Shown piece by piece: positions 1 to 9,179 of a DNA stretch of 64,000 nucleotides. How positions within the stretch are numbered: position 1 is the stretch's first letter; each line of letters starts with the position of its first letter. Origin of the DNA: an uncultured Muribaculaceae bacterium (lineage in GTDB: Bacteria; Bacteroidota; Bacteroidia; Bacteroidales; Muribaculaceae). The notes under the pieces were generated by a model, which was not told where the DNA came from, did not search any database, and was given only the letters and a program-made list of their open reading frames with translations. The translations under genes and the position numbers were made by a program. The stretch is from positions 136,312 through 200,311 of the forward strand of contig CAJTUF010000002.1 in assembly GCA_910579675.1 (NCBI GenBank), given 5' to 3'.

Positions 1-547
1 GTGGGAAAAAGTCCATGTAGCTGTTGGTGTTGGGGTCGGAGTCGGTCAGATCATTGTAGGCGCGGGTGTAGTCGCCCAGCATCATGTTGTTCCATTGGGT
101 GCCGTAGCCGAGGGCCATGTAGGCGCCCACCACAATGGGGAGCTTCCAGAACCGCCGGTTGTAGATCTGCCCCAGACCGGGGAAGAGAGCCGAGAGCCAC
201 ACTGCGCGGGTTGGGTCGGGATTGAACACTCGCTTCCCTTTTGAGGCTTCGACCACGGCCTTGGAGGGGGGGAGGATCGGCACAGTGTCGACCGGCGCGA
301 CGCTCACCGAGTCGCCTCGGGTGGATAGGATTTCGTCGACCACAGCCGCACCGGGCTCGTCGATCACCTTTCCGTAGGGTATCGAGTCGGGGAGCTCCAC
401 CGGATCGGTGGGATCGTCGGGCAGAGTGGCCGCCGAGGCTGAAAAAATGTTAAAACAGCTGATAATCATCCACACTGCTATAGCCACGGTGGCTCGCGCG
501 CATAGCGGCGCAAGAGTCAAGATGGATGCGGAATGATTGTGGTTCAT
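1..547 (-). CDS. DUF5683-type membrane protein, N-terminal part (3' end beyond window)
   Basis: Translating the minus strand from an ATG at 547 gives an open frame to the window edge (about 182 residues visible). It opens with a basic/hydrophobic leader (to about residue 40) and a Pro/Asp-rich linker. Then comes a block reading RAVWLSALFPGLGQIYNRRFWKLP followed by a hydrophobic stretch and an Asn/Asp-rich loop. The 'PGLGQIYNRRFWK' block is the signature of the DUF5683 family, which in Bacteroidetes commonly follows parB. Function is unknown; it is probably an envelope protein with membrane segments. It lies 61 bp after the parB stop on the same strand, so it is probably the third gene of the parAB operon. 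Family assignment rests on motif memory; the missing C-terminal half cannot be judged. Confidence 0.75.
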   Translation of the reverse strand, partial: MNHNHSASILTLAPLCARATVAIAVWMIISCFNIFSASAATLPDDPTDPVELPDSIPYGKVIDEPGAAVVDEILSTRGDSVSVAPVDTVPILPPSKAVVEASKGKRVFNPDPTRAVWLSALFPGLGQIYNRRFWKLPIVVGAYMALGYGTQWNNMMLGDYTRAYNDLTDSDPNTNSYMDFFP

Positions 548-608
548 CTGTTAAGCTGGTGATAATGAGTGGATAAGGAGGCGCCGCGGGCCTTTCGTGG
601 TCCGCAGG

Positions 609-1502
609 TCACTGATTTAATCCGTCAAAGATAGCAATTAATCTCTCAAGTTGGGCCTCGTCGGCGAAGCTGAAAGTGATTTTGCCGCGTCCCGAGCGGT
701 CGCATGAGAGCTTGACGGGGGTGCCGAAGCGACCGGTGAGATGGTGGTTGAGCGCATCGAAGTCGTGGGACGAGAAGGTGGCGCCTTCGGTGTTTCCGTC
801 GGCGTCGGTTCCTTCGGCTTTTTCGCGCTTGGTCTGCATATCCTTGGCGAGTTGCTCCACTCGCCTCACCGACAGCCCTTCCTTGACGATCTTGTGGAAG
901 AGGGCGAGCTGGTCCGACGGGTCGGTGAGTATGAGCAGGGCTCGTGCGTGGCCCATGTCGAGGCGCCGGTCGCGGAGGCCGAGCTGAATCTCGGCGGGGA
1001 GGCGGAGCAGGCGCAGGAAGTTGGCTATCGTGGCCCGCTTCTTGCCTATGCGTTCGCTCAGGCGCTCTTGTGTGAGCTGATATTGGTCGATGAGCTTCTT
1101 GTAGGTGAGTGCTATCTCTATGGCGTTGAGGTCTTCGCGCTGAATGTTTTCGATGAGCGCCATCTCGGTGAGCTCGCTCTCATTGGCAGTGCGGATGTAG
1201 GCGGGCACGCTGGTCAGTCCGGCCAGACGTGCTGCGCGGTAGCGTCGCTCTCCGGCAATGATCTGGTAGGAGTCGGGGCCGGTCTTGCGCAGGCTCAGAG
1301 GCTGCACGATGCCGAGCTCGCGGATCGATGTGGCGAGTTCTTCGAGGCTATCGTTGTCAAATGTTATGCGCGGCTGGTCGGGGTTGGGCGATATTCGGTC
1401 AAGGTCGATCTCATTGATGGCCGAGGAGCCGCGTGCGGGCGCGTCGTCCATGGCTATGAGCGAGTCGAGACCGCGTCCCAGTGGTGAGCGTTTTAATGCC
1501 AT
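609..1502 (-). CDS. parB: Chromosome partitioning protein ParB
   Basis: 297-residue ParB/Spo0J. It would load at centromere-like parS sites, spread along DNA as a CTP-dependent clamp, and work with ParA to segregate the chromosome. The N-terminus carries the 'LGRGLDSLI' ParA-contact motif. The ParB/Sulfiredoxin domain includes 'ISPNPDQPR' and the nucleotide-binding 'GERRYRAARLAG' box (about residues 85-96). The central helix-turn-helix begins around 'LTQERLSERIGKKRATIANFLRLL'. The C-terminal dimerisation part ends at 'ERLIAIFDGLNQ'. Length is normal. It follows parA by 58 bp on the same strand. That spacer is very purine-rich on the plus strand and holds a run of nine G (1549-1557). I saw no parS-like palindrome in the window. 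Confidence 0.96.
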   Translation of the reverse strand: MALKRSPLGRGLDSLIAMDDAPARGSSAINEIDLDRISPNPDQPRITFDNDSLEELATSIRELGIVQPLSLRKTGPDSYQIIAGERRYRAARLAGLTSVPAYIRTANESELTEMALIENIQREDLNAIEIALTYKKLIDQYQLTQERLSERIGKKRATIANFLRLLRLPAEIQLGLRDRRLDMGHARALLILTDPSDQLALFHKIVKEGLSVRRVEQLAKDMQTKREKAEGTDADGNTEGATFSSHDFDALNHHLTGRFGTPVKLSCDRSGRGKITFSFADEAQLERLIAIFDGLNQ

Positions 1503-1560
1503 ATCAGGTGGAAGATGGGGTGAGGATTGGAGTGGAAGGAGGAGGGGAGGGGGGGGGAGA

Positions 1561-2325
1561 CTATGCCTCGCGGGCTATGATTTCGCGGGCGAGGGCTATG
1601 TGGGATGTAGCGCCGCGGCTCTCGGGGTCGTAGAGCAGGGCGGGCAGGCCGTGGCTCGGCGCTTCGGAGAGGCGTATGTTGCGGGGAATGACGGTGTCAA
1701 ACACCATATCGCCGAAGTGGCCTTTGAGTTCCTCGTAGATCTTGTTGGCCAGGCGGAGACGAGCATCGTACATCGTGAGCAGAAATCCCTCTATCTCCAG
1801 GCCCGGATTGAGCTTTGGCTTGATGATGCGTATGGTGTTGATGAGCTTGGTGATGCCTTCGAGCGCGAAATATTCGGCCTGCACAGGTATTATCACCGAG
1901 TTGGCGGCCGTGAGGGCGTTGACGGTGATGAGGCCGAGCGACGGGGAGCAGTCGATCAGGATATAATCAAACTCGGCGGCCACCGGAGCGAGGAGCCTCG
2001 ACAGCACCTTTTCGCGTCCTGAGCGCGAGATAAGCTCTATCTCTGCGCCTGCAAGATCTATGCGCGACCCTATGAGAAACAGACCGTCGACACATGTTGG
2101 CACCTCGGCGCCACGCATGGGATAGTCGTCGGCCAGACATTCGTAGATCGACGAGGTCATCTGGTCGGCGGTGATGCCCAGACCGCTGGTGGAGTTGGCC
2201 TGGGGGTCGGCGTCGATTATCAACACACGCTTACCCTCGGCGGCGAGCGACGCCCCGAGGTTGATGGTGGTGGTGGTCTTGCCTACGCCTCCCTTCTGGT
2301 TGGCTATTGCTATGATTTTGCCCAT
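1561..2325 (-). CDS. parA: ParA/Soj family partitioning ATPase
   Basis: 254-residue ParA. The deviant Walker A motif KGGVGKTT sits at residues 11-18, followed by 'LIIDADPQANSTSGLG' (switch I region) and the Walker B-like 'YILIDCSPSLGLIT'. It lacks the N-terminal HTH of plasmid ParAs, so it is the chromosomal Soj type. It would form ATP-dependent nucleoid-bound dimers that are released by ParB, moving the origin region. It is the first gene of a leftward parA-parB-DUF5683 operon. A good -7 box lies at 2354-2361, giving a short leader of about 20 nt. Diverges from the lipoprotein gene at 2538. Confidence 0.97.
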   Translation of the reverse strand: MGKIIAIANQKGGVGKTTTTINLGASLAAEGKRVLIIDADPQANSTSGLGITADQMTSSIYECLADDYPMRGAEVPTCVDGLFLIGSRIDLAGAEIELISRSGREKVLSRLLAPVAAEFDYILIDCSPSLGLITVNALTAANSVIIPVQAEYFALEGITKLINTIRIIKPKLNPGLEIEGFLLTMYDARLRLANKIYEELKGHFGDMVFDTVIPRNIRLSEAPSHGLPALLYDPESRGATSHIALAREIIAREA

Positions 2326-2353
2326 AATTTGTTGATCGGGTGATATTTTGCTG

Positions 2354-2361
2354 CAAATTTA
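2354..2361 (-). promoter_or_regulatory. -7 box of the parA promoter
   Basis: Reads TAAATTTG on the minus strand, a match to the Bacteroidetes -7 consensus TAnnTTTG, about 29 bp before the parA ATG. No clear -33 TTTG is visible. Confidence 0.6.
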
Positions 2362-2499
2362 CTCAATCGACTCTTACGCGCGTGCGCCGCGCGCCCACAT
2401 TTAATATATATTGTCAATAACTCACCCCTTTTGTTAATAAACCTGCCGGGATATATTTCAATGTGGGGCGCAGGGCAACATTATGCGTTGAAAAAGTGT

Positions 2500-2507
2500 T
2501 AATTTTG
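2500..2507 (+). promoter_or_regulatory. -7 box for the lipoprotein at 2538
   Basis: TAATTTTG matches TAnnTTTG and sits 30 bp upstream of the ATG at 2538. It also argues against the longer frame opening at 2463, because that start lies upstream of the promoter element. Confidence 0.6.
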
Positions 2508-2537
2508 CAGGTCACAACTAATACAATCCACAGACTC

Positions 2538-3899
2538 ATGAAACGTTTCGCCACCTCTTCGCCTCTTCTATTTCTGACGATGCTGCTCGCACTCACCGGA
2601 GCGGCTATGCTCGGCTCCTGCTCGTCGCGGCAGGGTGATAAGATACTCAATGCCATTCCTGCCGACGCTGTGTCGGTGTCGGTGGTCGATCTCGACCGCC
2701 TTGCCGACTTGGGTGAAACCCCGTCGAGGCTCATGCTTACCCGCCATCTCATACCGGTTACTACCGGGGTGGCTGCCAATGCCGTCATGCCCGACGGCAC
2801 TACCATAGGCGTGGCCCCGGCCCCCGCCCCCGACTCGCTTTCGGCAGCCGGCTTCAAAGCCGCTGAGGCAGAGGGTGATCTCACCCCCTGGACCGATGCC
2901 GACGGCCTCACAGTGGTGGTCGACTCGCGCAAGGGTATCGCCTACACCACGGCCATGTCGGGGCCTCGCGCTCTCCAGCTTGCCACTGAGATAGGGGAGG
3001 CAGCCGCCAAGCTTCCACTCTCCTCTCTCAAAGGGATCGCCGACCGCTTTGATGTCGATGCCAATTCAGGTGCTCCGCTCTACGGCGCTGTGTCGCGTAC
3101 TCTTTTTGCTCCGTCGTCGGCCTCCTCATCCGACCCCCAGGCCGCCCAGTGGCTCGCCTATGCCATAAGCGAGGAGGGTGAATATGCATCCGTGGATGTT
3201 ATGCTCATGGAGGGCTCCGGCAAGCCGGTCGAGATCAAGGGGCTCCAGACAGTGGCCCCCGACTTTCTGCGCTACGTGCCCGCCGATATGAATGTGGTGG
3301 TGGCCGCCGGCCTTACCCCCGAGATCGACTGGGATGCCGCCGGGGCGCTCGTGGCAATGGTGGCCGACAAGGAACTCTACACCTACATAGCAGCTGCCGA
3401 GCCTTATCTGAAGAGCATCGACGGCACAGTGGCGATAGCATTCGGAGTGGATAAGGATGCTCCCGGCACCCCGTCCGGCTTCTTTGCCATGGCCCGGATG
3501 GAGCGTTCCAAGATCCAGGATTTCGTGAAGCAGGCAGGGATGCTGGCAGCCATGGCCGGCGCCGACTTCCAGCCGCTTGGCGACAATATGGCCCGTCTCT
3601 CACTCCCGGCCATAGCGGGAGTGCCCTCGGAGATGTATATGGGCGAGGTCGATGGATGTCTCGTGATCTCCACCTTCCTACCCGACGGCAAAGCCTCCAA
3701 CTCCTTTGCTCCGGCCATGGAGGGCCACGATGCCGCGGCGGTTGTAAGATTTGCCCCCGGTGCCTTTCCCGCCACCCGCTCTCAGGTCGATTTTGGGGTC
3801 GATCTCAATGTGAGCCTCGACGGCTCGCAGGCCCGCGCACGCATAGCGTTTCCGGGCTCCGACCGCAAGCCGCTGGCAGTGTTGGCCGATATATTCTGA
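2538..3899 (+). CDS. DUF4836-like lipoprotein
   Basis: 453 residues from the ATG at 2538, which places a classic signal peptide and lipobox (LGSC, Cys28) at the N-terminus. The mature protein starts with 'ILNAIPADAVSVSVVDLDRLAD', like the openings of DUF4836 lipoproteins, in which 'IPADA..V..(I/V)DL' is typical. The rest is soluble and rich in Ala/Asp/Gly without obvious catalytic motifs. It probably sits on the periplasmic or outer-membrane face. Role unknown. It is a single-gene unit: own -7 box upstream and a strong hairpin at 3927-3963 downstream. The frame could be extended upstream to 2463, but that would bury the signal peptide. Confidence 0.7.
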   Translation: MKRFATSSPLLFLTMLLALTGAAMLGSCSSRQGDKILNAIPADAVSVSVVDLDRLADLGETPSRLMLTRHLIPVTTGVAANAVMPDGTTIGVAPAPAPDSLSAAGFKAAEAEGDLTPWTDADGLTVVVDSRKGIAYTTAMSGPRALQLATEIGEAAAKLPLSSLKGIADRFDVDANSGAPLYGAVSRTLFAPSSASSSDPQAAQWLAYAISEEGEYASVDVMLMEGSGKPVEIKGLQTVAPDFLRYVPADMNVVVAAGLTPEIDWDAAGALVAMVADKELYTYIAAAEPYLKSIDGTVAIAFGVDKDAPGTPSGFFAMARMERSKIQDFVKQAGMLAAMAGADFQPLGDNMARLSLPAIAGVPSEMYMGEVDGCLVISTFLPDGKASNSFAPAMEGHDAAAVVRFAPGAFPATRSQVDFGVDLNVSLDGSQARARIAFPGSDRKPLAVLADIF

Positions 3900-3926
3900 T
3901 ACCCAGATTATTGTATAAGGTTATAA

Positions 3927-3963
3927 GCACCCCCGCGCTATCGGAGAGATGGCGTGGGGGTGC
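3927..3963 (+). terminator. Terminator hairpin after the DUF4836-like gene
   Basis: 13-bp stem GCACCCCCGCGCT / GGCGTGGGGGTGC with two G-T wobbles around an 11-nt loop. T-rich DNA (3981-3997) follows a little downstream. Confidence 0.65.
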
Positions 3964-4003
3964 GATTTGTTGAGGGGTGTCTTTCGTTTTTTTTTCTTAA
4001 AAA

Positions 4004-4034
4004 TTGCAAATTGTGAAAAAAAGAGTTTACTTTG
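4004..4034 (+). promoter_or_regulatory. Putative promoter of the SusCDEF operon
   Basis: TTG at 4004-4006 and a near-consensus -7 element (TTACTTTG, 4027-4034) are separated by 20 bp. The -7 has T where the consensus has A in its second position. It would give a leader of about 215 nt before the SusC start at 4257. Confidence 0.4.
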
Positions 4035-4077
4035 CGCTTGAATTATATCGACTCGTCAAAAAAACAGTAACCGAAGC

Positions 4078-4129
4078 ATCTCCGCTCCATACTTCCATCA
4101 CTCTTTCTTTCATCATCATATGCGGAGAT
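4078..4129 (+). promoter_or_regulatory. Inverted repeat in the long SusC leader
   Basis: ATCTCCGC (4078-4085) is perfectly complementary to GCGGAGAT (4122-4129) across a 36-nt pyrimidine-rich loop. A second small hairpin (CAGGG/CCCTG) lies near 4172-4188. The 3900-4256 gap otherwise holds only the terminator and promoter; a 79-codon frame inside it shows no protein-like character. Confidence 0.35.
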
Positions 4130-4256
4130 CCATCAGCAGCAGAATCCATTTTGATCCACTCCCGGCGGCCCCAGGGTTGTCGGCCCTGTATTGAAGTAGA
4201 GATAATCACTTATATAAGAATAATCAATTTCATTTCTTTTTAATTCAACCTCTTGC

Positions 4257-7200
4257 ATGAAGAACATTTGTTTTCAAATGAGTCGGAAGGCTTGGCTGGC
4301 ATTCTTTATGGTGCTGTGTCTGGCTCTCCCGGCAGTTGCGCAGAAAATTACCGTCACAGGTACGGTGACCGACCCTGATGGCGAGCCGCTCATCGGCGCC
4401 ACCGTCAAGGACAAATCCAATCCAGCCATAGGCGTGGCCACCAACATCGATGGCCAGTATACCATTCAGATAGCAGCCGACGGCACCCTTGAGGTGTCGT
4501 ATGTGGGCTACAACGTGCAGGAGGTGCCCGTCGAAGGCCGCACAGTCATCGACATTCAGCTTGCCGAAAATTCGCTCATGCTTCAGGAAGTAGTGGCCAT
4601 AGGCTACGGCGCAGTGAAGAAGAGCGACGCCACAGGCTCGGTGGCGATAGTCAAGCCCGACGAGATCGAAGCCGGCATAGCCACCTCGGCTCAGGACCTG
4701 CTGGTGGGCTCGACCCCCGGCGTTGTTGTCACCTCGGGCGGTGGCTCGCCTGAAGGCGGCGCCACCATCCGCATCCGCGGCGGCTCGTCGCTCTCGGCCT
4801 CCAACGATCCTCTCATTGTGCTCGACGGTGTGCCCCTGAGCAACGACGGCGTGCAGGGCATGGCCAACCCCCTTGCCATGATCTCACCCGACAATATCGA
4901 GAGCATGACCATCCTCAAGGATGCCTCCGCCACCGCCATCTACGGCTCGCGTGCATCAAACGGTGTGATCATCATCACCACCAAAAAGGGCCGCGGCGGA
5001 CGTCCGCAGGTCAACTTCTCGGCCAATATGTATGTCAACACAGCCCGCAAGACATGGGATGTGCTCTCCGGATCGGAGTTCCGCGACAAGATCGTGAGCT
5101 ACTGGGGTGCTGAATCGAATGCAGCCAAAGCGCTTGGCGACGCCAACACCGACTGGCAGAAAGAGGTGCTCCGCACCACCGTCAGCTCCGACTACAGCCT
5201 ATCTGTGGGCGGCACAGCAGGATTCCTCCCCTACCGTGTCAGCGGATCCTACACCAACTCCAACGGTATCCTCAAGGACTCGCAGATGCAGCGTGCCACA
5301 GCCGGCTTCAACCTTACCCCCGAATTTTTCGGCGGCCTCCTCAAGGTGAGCGCCAATGTGAAGGGCTATTATATCCGCAACCAGTTCTCCGACGAAGGCG
5401 CAGTAGGCGCAGCCGTGGCCATGAACCCCACCCTCCCTGTGTGGAGCAACATCGCTTCGGGCAACTCGGAGTTTCCCTACTTCTACAATGGCTACACCTC
5501 CATCACCACCGACCAGTTCCATTCATGGAATATCAACGGCACAGTCAATCCCTTGGGCGTGATCAAGAGCCGCTCGGATATCGCCAACGTATATCGCTCC
5601 AACGGCAACTTCCAGGTTGACTATGCTCTCCACTTCCTCCCCGAGCTCCATGTCAATCTCAATCTCGGCTACGATGTGAGCAAGTCGAGCGAAAACATCG
5701 TCACCTTCCAGAACTCCCCCCGCGCATGGAATGAGAACATCAAAAACGGTGCCGGTACCCGCAGGCATGTTTACGAAGTGCGCCGCAACACCCTTCTTGA
5801 TTTCTATCTCAACTATGTGAAGGATTTCGAGGCCATCCAGAGCAACCTCAATGTAATGGCCGGCTACTCCTGGCAGCGCTTTGACGCCCACGGTAACAAC
5901 AACGGCACAGTGTACACCTCCAAAGGTTTCTATGGCCCCGCCACCACCAATGGCGTACTCACGATCAATCCCGATACAGCCAATCCCGGCGACCACATAT
6001 CGCCCGACTATTTCTGGAACAGCGGCAATCTGATGCTCGTCAGCTTCTTCGGCCGTCTGAACTACACCTTCAAGGATACTTATCTGCTCACCTTCACCCT
6101 CCGCGACGACGGCACATCACGCTTCAGCAAAGACAACCGCTGGGGTCTCTTCCCCTCGGTGGCTCTCGGCTGGAAGATCAGCGAAATGCCGTTCTTTGAA
6201 GGCGCCCGCGACAAGGTCAACGAAATGAAGCTCCGCCTCGGCTGGGGTATCACCGGTCAGCAGAGTGTAGGCGGCTACTTCCCCTACATGCCTGTATATG
6301 TAAGCTCTACCCAGGGCAGCTACTATCCCAACCTCACCACAGGCCAGTATGTCGACGCCAACGGCAACATCATCTCCAACACCCTCTATCCCGGTGCCTA
6401 CAATCCCAACCTCAAGTGGGAGGAGACCACCACATGGAACGTCGGACTTGATCTCGGATTCCTCAACAACCGCATGAGCGTGGCCCTCGACTGGTATCTC
6501 CGCGAATCGAAAGACCTCATCAGCTTCGTGACCGTGGCTCCCGGCGCCGCCACCTCCAACATGATGGACCAAAACATCGGCACACTCCGCAACATCGGTG
6601 TCGAGGCAACCGTCAACGCCCGCCCCATCGTGACCGACGATTTCAACTGGTCGACCGGCTTCAATGTGGCGTGGAACTCCAACAAGATCACCAAGCTCAA
6701 CGCCACCGACAATCCCAACTCATTCATCGCCACCGGCGGCATCTCGGGCGGTACAGGCAACAATGTCCAGGCCCACAAGGTAGGCTATCCCGCCTATACC
6801 TTCCATCTCTACGAGCAGGTCTACGACACCAACGGCCTCCCCATCGAGGGCTGCTATGTTGACCAGAACGGCGACGGCACCATCGACGACAACGACCGCG
6901 TGTTCCGCCACTCGAAGGATCCGAAGGTGACCCTCTCGTGGAACAATACCTTCAGCTACCGCAGCTGGGACCTCGGCTTCCAGCTCCGCGCCTCGATCGG
7001 CAACTACGTGTACAACGACGTGGCCTCGACCCACTCCACCCTCTCGGCCACCTACAACACCTCGGGCGCTGCCAACCTGATCAAGACCGACTTCTACTTC
7101 CAGGGCGGCCAGACCACCAACACCTATCTTTCCGACTACTGGCTCCACAACGCCGGTTTCGTGCGCTGCGACAACATCACCCTGGGCTACACATGGCAGG

Positions 7201-7364
7201 ATCTGCTCAACAACAATCTCCGCCTGCGTCTCTTCGGAGCGGTGCAGAACCCGTTTGTCATCACCAAGTACAAAGGTCTTGACCCCGAAGTGTTCGGCGG
7301 CATCGACAATAATGTCTATCCCCGCCCCACTACCTTCACTCTCGGCCTCGTAGCCACATTCTAA
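4257..7364 (+). CDS. SusC/RagA-family TonB-dependent outer-membrane transporter
   Basis: 1035 residues. A signal peptide ends near 'LPAVAQ'. It is followed by a carboxypeptidase-regulatory-like domain ('VTGTVTDPDGEPLIGATVKD', about residues 30-105), a TonB-box region, the plug with 'VVAIGYGAVKKSD' and 'IRIRGGSSL...PLIVLDGVPL', and the SusC signature 'SMTILKDASATAIYGSRASNGVIIITTKKG'. The rest is a 22-strand barrel ending in Phe, as expected. It would import oligosaccharide delivered by the partner SusD lid, powered by TonB-ExbBD. First gene of SusC-SusD-SusE-SusF (gaps 35, 58 and 33 bp). The SusE/SusF partners suggest an alpha-glucan-like substrate, but no hydrolase or sensor gene lies in the locus. 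Confidence 0.95.
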   Translation: MKNICFQMSRKAWLAFFMVLCLALPAVAQKITVTGTVTDPDGEPLIGATVKDKSNPAIGVATNIDGQYTIQIAADGTLEVSYVGYNVQEVPVEGRTVIDIQLAENSLMLQEVVAIGYGAVKKSDATGSVAIVKPDEIEAGIATSAQDLLVGSTPGVVVTSGGGSPEGGATIRIRGGSSLSASNDPLIVLDGVPLSNDGVQGMANPLAMISPDNIESMTILKDASATAIYGSRASNGVIIITTKKGRGGRPQVNFSANMYVNTARKTWDVLSGSEFRDKIVSYWGAESNAAKALGDANTDWQKEVLRTTVSSDYSLSVGGTAGFLPYRVSGSYTNSNGILKDSQMQRATAGFNLTPEFFGGLLKVSANVKGYYIRNQFSDEGAVGAAVAMNPTLPVWSNIASGNSEFPYFYNGYTSITTDQFHSWNINGTVNPLGVIKSRSDIANVYRSNGNFQVDYALHFLPELHVNLNLGYDVSKSSENIVTFQNSPRAWNENIKNGAGTRRHVYEVRRNTLLDFYLNYVKDFEAIQSNLNVMAGYSWQRFDAHGNNNGTVYTSKGFYGPATTNGVLTINPDTANPGDHISPDYFWNSGNLMLVSFFGRLNYTFKDTYLLTFTLRDDGTSRFSKDNRWGLFPSVALGWKISEMPFFEGARDKVNEMKLRLGWGITGQQSVGGYFPYMPVYVSSTQGSYYPNLTTGQYVDANGNIISNTLYPGAYNPNLKWEETTTWNVGLDLGFLNNRMSVALDWYLRESKDLISFVTVAPGAATSNMMDQNIGTLRNIGVEATVNARPIVTDDFNWSTGFNVAWNSNKITKLNATDNPNSFIATGGISGGTGNNVQAHKVGYPAYTFHLYEQVYDTNGLPIEGCYVDQNGDGTIDDNDRVFRHSKDPKVTLSWNNTFSYRSWDLGFQLRASIGNYVYNDVASTHSTLSATYNTSGAANLIKTDFYFQGGQTTNTYLSDYWLHNAGFVRCDNITLGYTWQDLLNNNLRLRLFGAVQNPFVITKYKGLDPEVFGGIDNNVYPRPTTFTLGLVATF

Positions 7365-7399
7365 TCCCCCCTCCCTTATCAATCACTGCAACATATACA

Positions 7400-9121
7400 A
7401 TGAAATCATATATAAGCAAATTCCTTCTCGGGGCCGCAGCAATGGTGGCCGCAGGTGGTGTGCTCACCTCGTGTGTGGGCGACCTCGACCAGATGCCGAA
7501 GGATCCCAACTCCACCACTCCGGGCAACTTCACCGAAAATCCTAAAGAGTATCTTCAGGAGGTGATGGGCAAGTGCTACTCGTCGCTGGCCGTGTCGGGC
7601 CAGGGTGGTCCCGGCGGCGATGCCGACATCTCGGGTCTCGACGGAGGCGCCTCCAACTGGAGCCGCGTGATCTTCATGCTCAACGAATTTACCACCGACG
7701 AGGTGAACTGGATATGGCCCGACGTGGGTGTGTTTGACTTCTGCACCAACACCTGGGGCAGCTCCAACGGCAACCTCTACGGCGCTTATGGCCGCTTCTA
7801 CACCCATATCGCCGTGTGCAACGACTTCATACGCTCCGTGCGCGACAATCTCTACGGCCTCAGCGGCGAGGATCAGGCTCTCGCCGACCAGTTTGTGCTT
7901 GAGGCCCGCGCCCTGCGCGCCCTGAGCTACTACTATGTGATCGACTTCTTCGGCAACGCCTCCTGGGCATGGGACGACATGGCCTATGGCGAGACACCCG
8001 AACAGATCACACGCACCGAGCTCTTCAACCGCCTCACCGCCGATCTTGAGGAGGTGCTTGCCGACTTCAAAGAGAGCGGCATCTATGGCCGCGTTGGGCG
8101 CGACGGTGTGGAGGCGCTTCTCTGCCGCTACTATCTCAACGCCGAGGTGTTTACCGGCACCCCGATGTATGACAAGTGCTGGGATCATGCCCGCAACATC
8201 ATAGCCCGTCATCAGGGTGGCGGCTTCCAGGGCACAGGTCTTGCCAACGACTATCTGGCCCTCTTCTGCGCCAACAATGATATGTTCATGCCCGGCGGAT
8301 CACTCTCCGGCCAGAACGAGATACTCTGGGGCATACCCTTTGCCTACCCCTACACCCAGAGCTACGGCGGCACCATGTTCCTGATCGCCGCCGGTATCTC
8401 GGCCGCCAATATGCCCACAGTGCTCTATGGCCTCAATGCCGACTGGAGCTGTATGCACGCCCGCCAGCAGTTTGCCGAGAAGTTTGATTTCTCGGCCGGC
8501 ACCAGCGCCGACGGCCGCACCTACCTCTGGTGTACCGAAAACCAGGGCTTCAGCATCGCCAACACCGAGTTCAGCACCTTTACCGACGGCTATGCCGCCA
8601 TCAAGTTTACCAACGCCTACGCCAACCCCGACGGCACCATGCCGCGCAACACCTACGCCGATCCCACCTCGGGCCACACCTTCAACTGGGCCGGCCTCGG
8701 TCAGGTCAACGGGCTTCCCGCGCAGGTCAATGACTTCTCCGACACCGACTTCCCCATCATCCGTCTGGCCGATGTATATCTCATGGCAGCCGAGTGTGCC
8801 CTCCGTGGCGCAGGCGACCGCGAGACAGGCCGCGCCTATGCCAACGCCGTGCGCGAGCGCGCCGGAGTGAGCGCATGGAACAGCGTGGAGTTTAACCTCA
8901 ACAATCTTATCGACGAGCGCGCCCGCGAGCTCTATTGGGAAAATGTGCGCCGCACCGACCTCATCCGTTTCGGTCTCTTCACCGGCAGCGCCTACAACTG
9001 GGCATGGAAAAACAATACACCTTCAGGCAGCAGCATTCCCGACTACATGAAGCTCTTCCCCATACCCTCCGACATCATGGCCACCTACGGCTCCGCTTTC
9101 CAGCAGAACCCCGGCTATTGA
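7400..9121 (+). CDS. SusD/RagB-family glycan-binding lipoprotein
   Basis: 573 residues with lipobox LTSC and an acidic mature start ('VGDLDQMP'). The typical SusD architecture is visible: N-terminal TPR-like helices ('EARALRALSYYYVIDFFGNA' is the family hallmark), and the C-terminal block 'DFPIIRLADVYLMAAECALRGAG' with 'IDERARELYWENVRRTDLIRFG'. It would sit on the cell surface as a hinged lid on the SusC barrel and bind glycan. Cotranscribed with the SusC upstream and SusE/F-like genes downstream. Aromatic-rich segments could form the sugar platform, but the ligand cannot be read from sequence. Confidence 0.94.
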   Translation: MKSYISKFLLGAAAMVAAGGVLTSCVGDLDQMPKDPNSTTPGNFTENPKEYLQEVMGKCYSSLAVSGQGGPGGDADISGLDGGASNWSRVIFMLNEFTTDEVNWIWPDVGVFDFCTNTWGSSNGNLYGAYGRFYTHIAVCNDFIRSVRDNLYGLSGEDQALADQFVLEARALRALSYYYVIDFFGNASWAWDDMAYGETPEQITRTELFNRLTADLEEVLADFKESGIYGRVGRDGVEALLCRYYLNAEVFTGTPMYDKCWDHARNIIARHQGGGFQGTGLANDYLALFCANNDMFMPGGSLSGQNEILWGIPFAYPYTQSYGGTMFLIAAGISAANMPTVLYGLNADWSCMHARQQFAEKFDFSAGTSADGRTYLWCTENQGFSIANTEFSTFTDGYAAIKFTNAYANPDGTMPRNTYADPTSGHTFNWAGLGQVNGLPAQVNDFSDTDFPIIRLADVYLMAAECALRGAGDRETGRAYANAVRERAGVSAWNSVEFNLNNLIDERARELYWENVRRTDLIRFGLFTGSAYNWAWKNNTPSGSSIPDYMKLFPIPSDIMATYGSAFQQNPGY

Positions 9122-9179
9122 CCGTCGACCCCCTCTTTTCCCAATCCATCCTTAACATCTCAAGTGATCATACACGACA

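Noticed and set aside
1..2500. parS centromere site or chromosome origin beside parAB
   Set aside because: No TGTTTCACGTGAAACA-like palindrome or DnaA-box cluster was seen; CACGTG cores elsewhere in the window are inside coding genes.
4004..4243. 79-codon frame in the SusC leader
   Set aside because: No protein-like pattern, it overlaps promoter elements, and it ends just before SusC; a leader RNA is the better reading.
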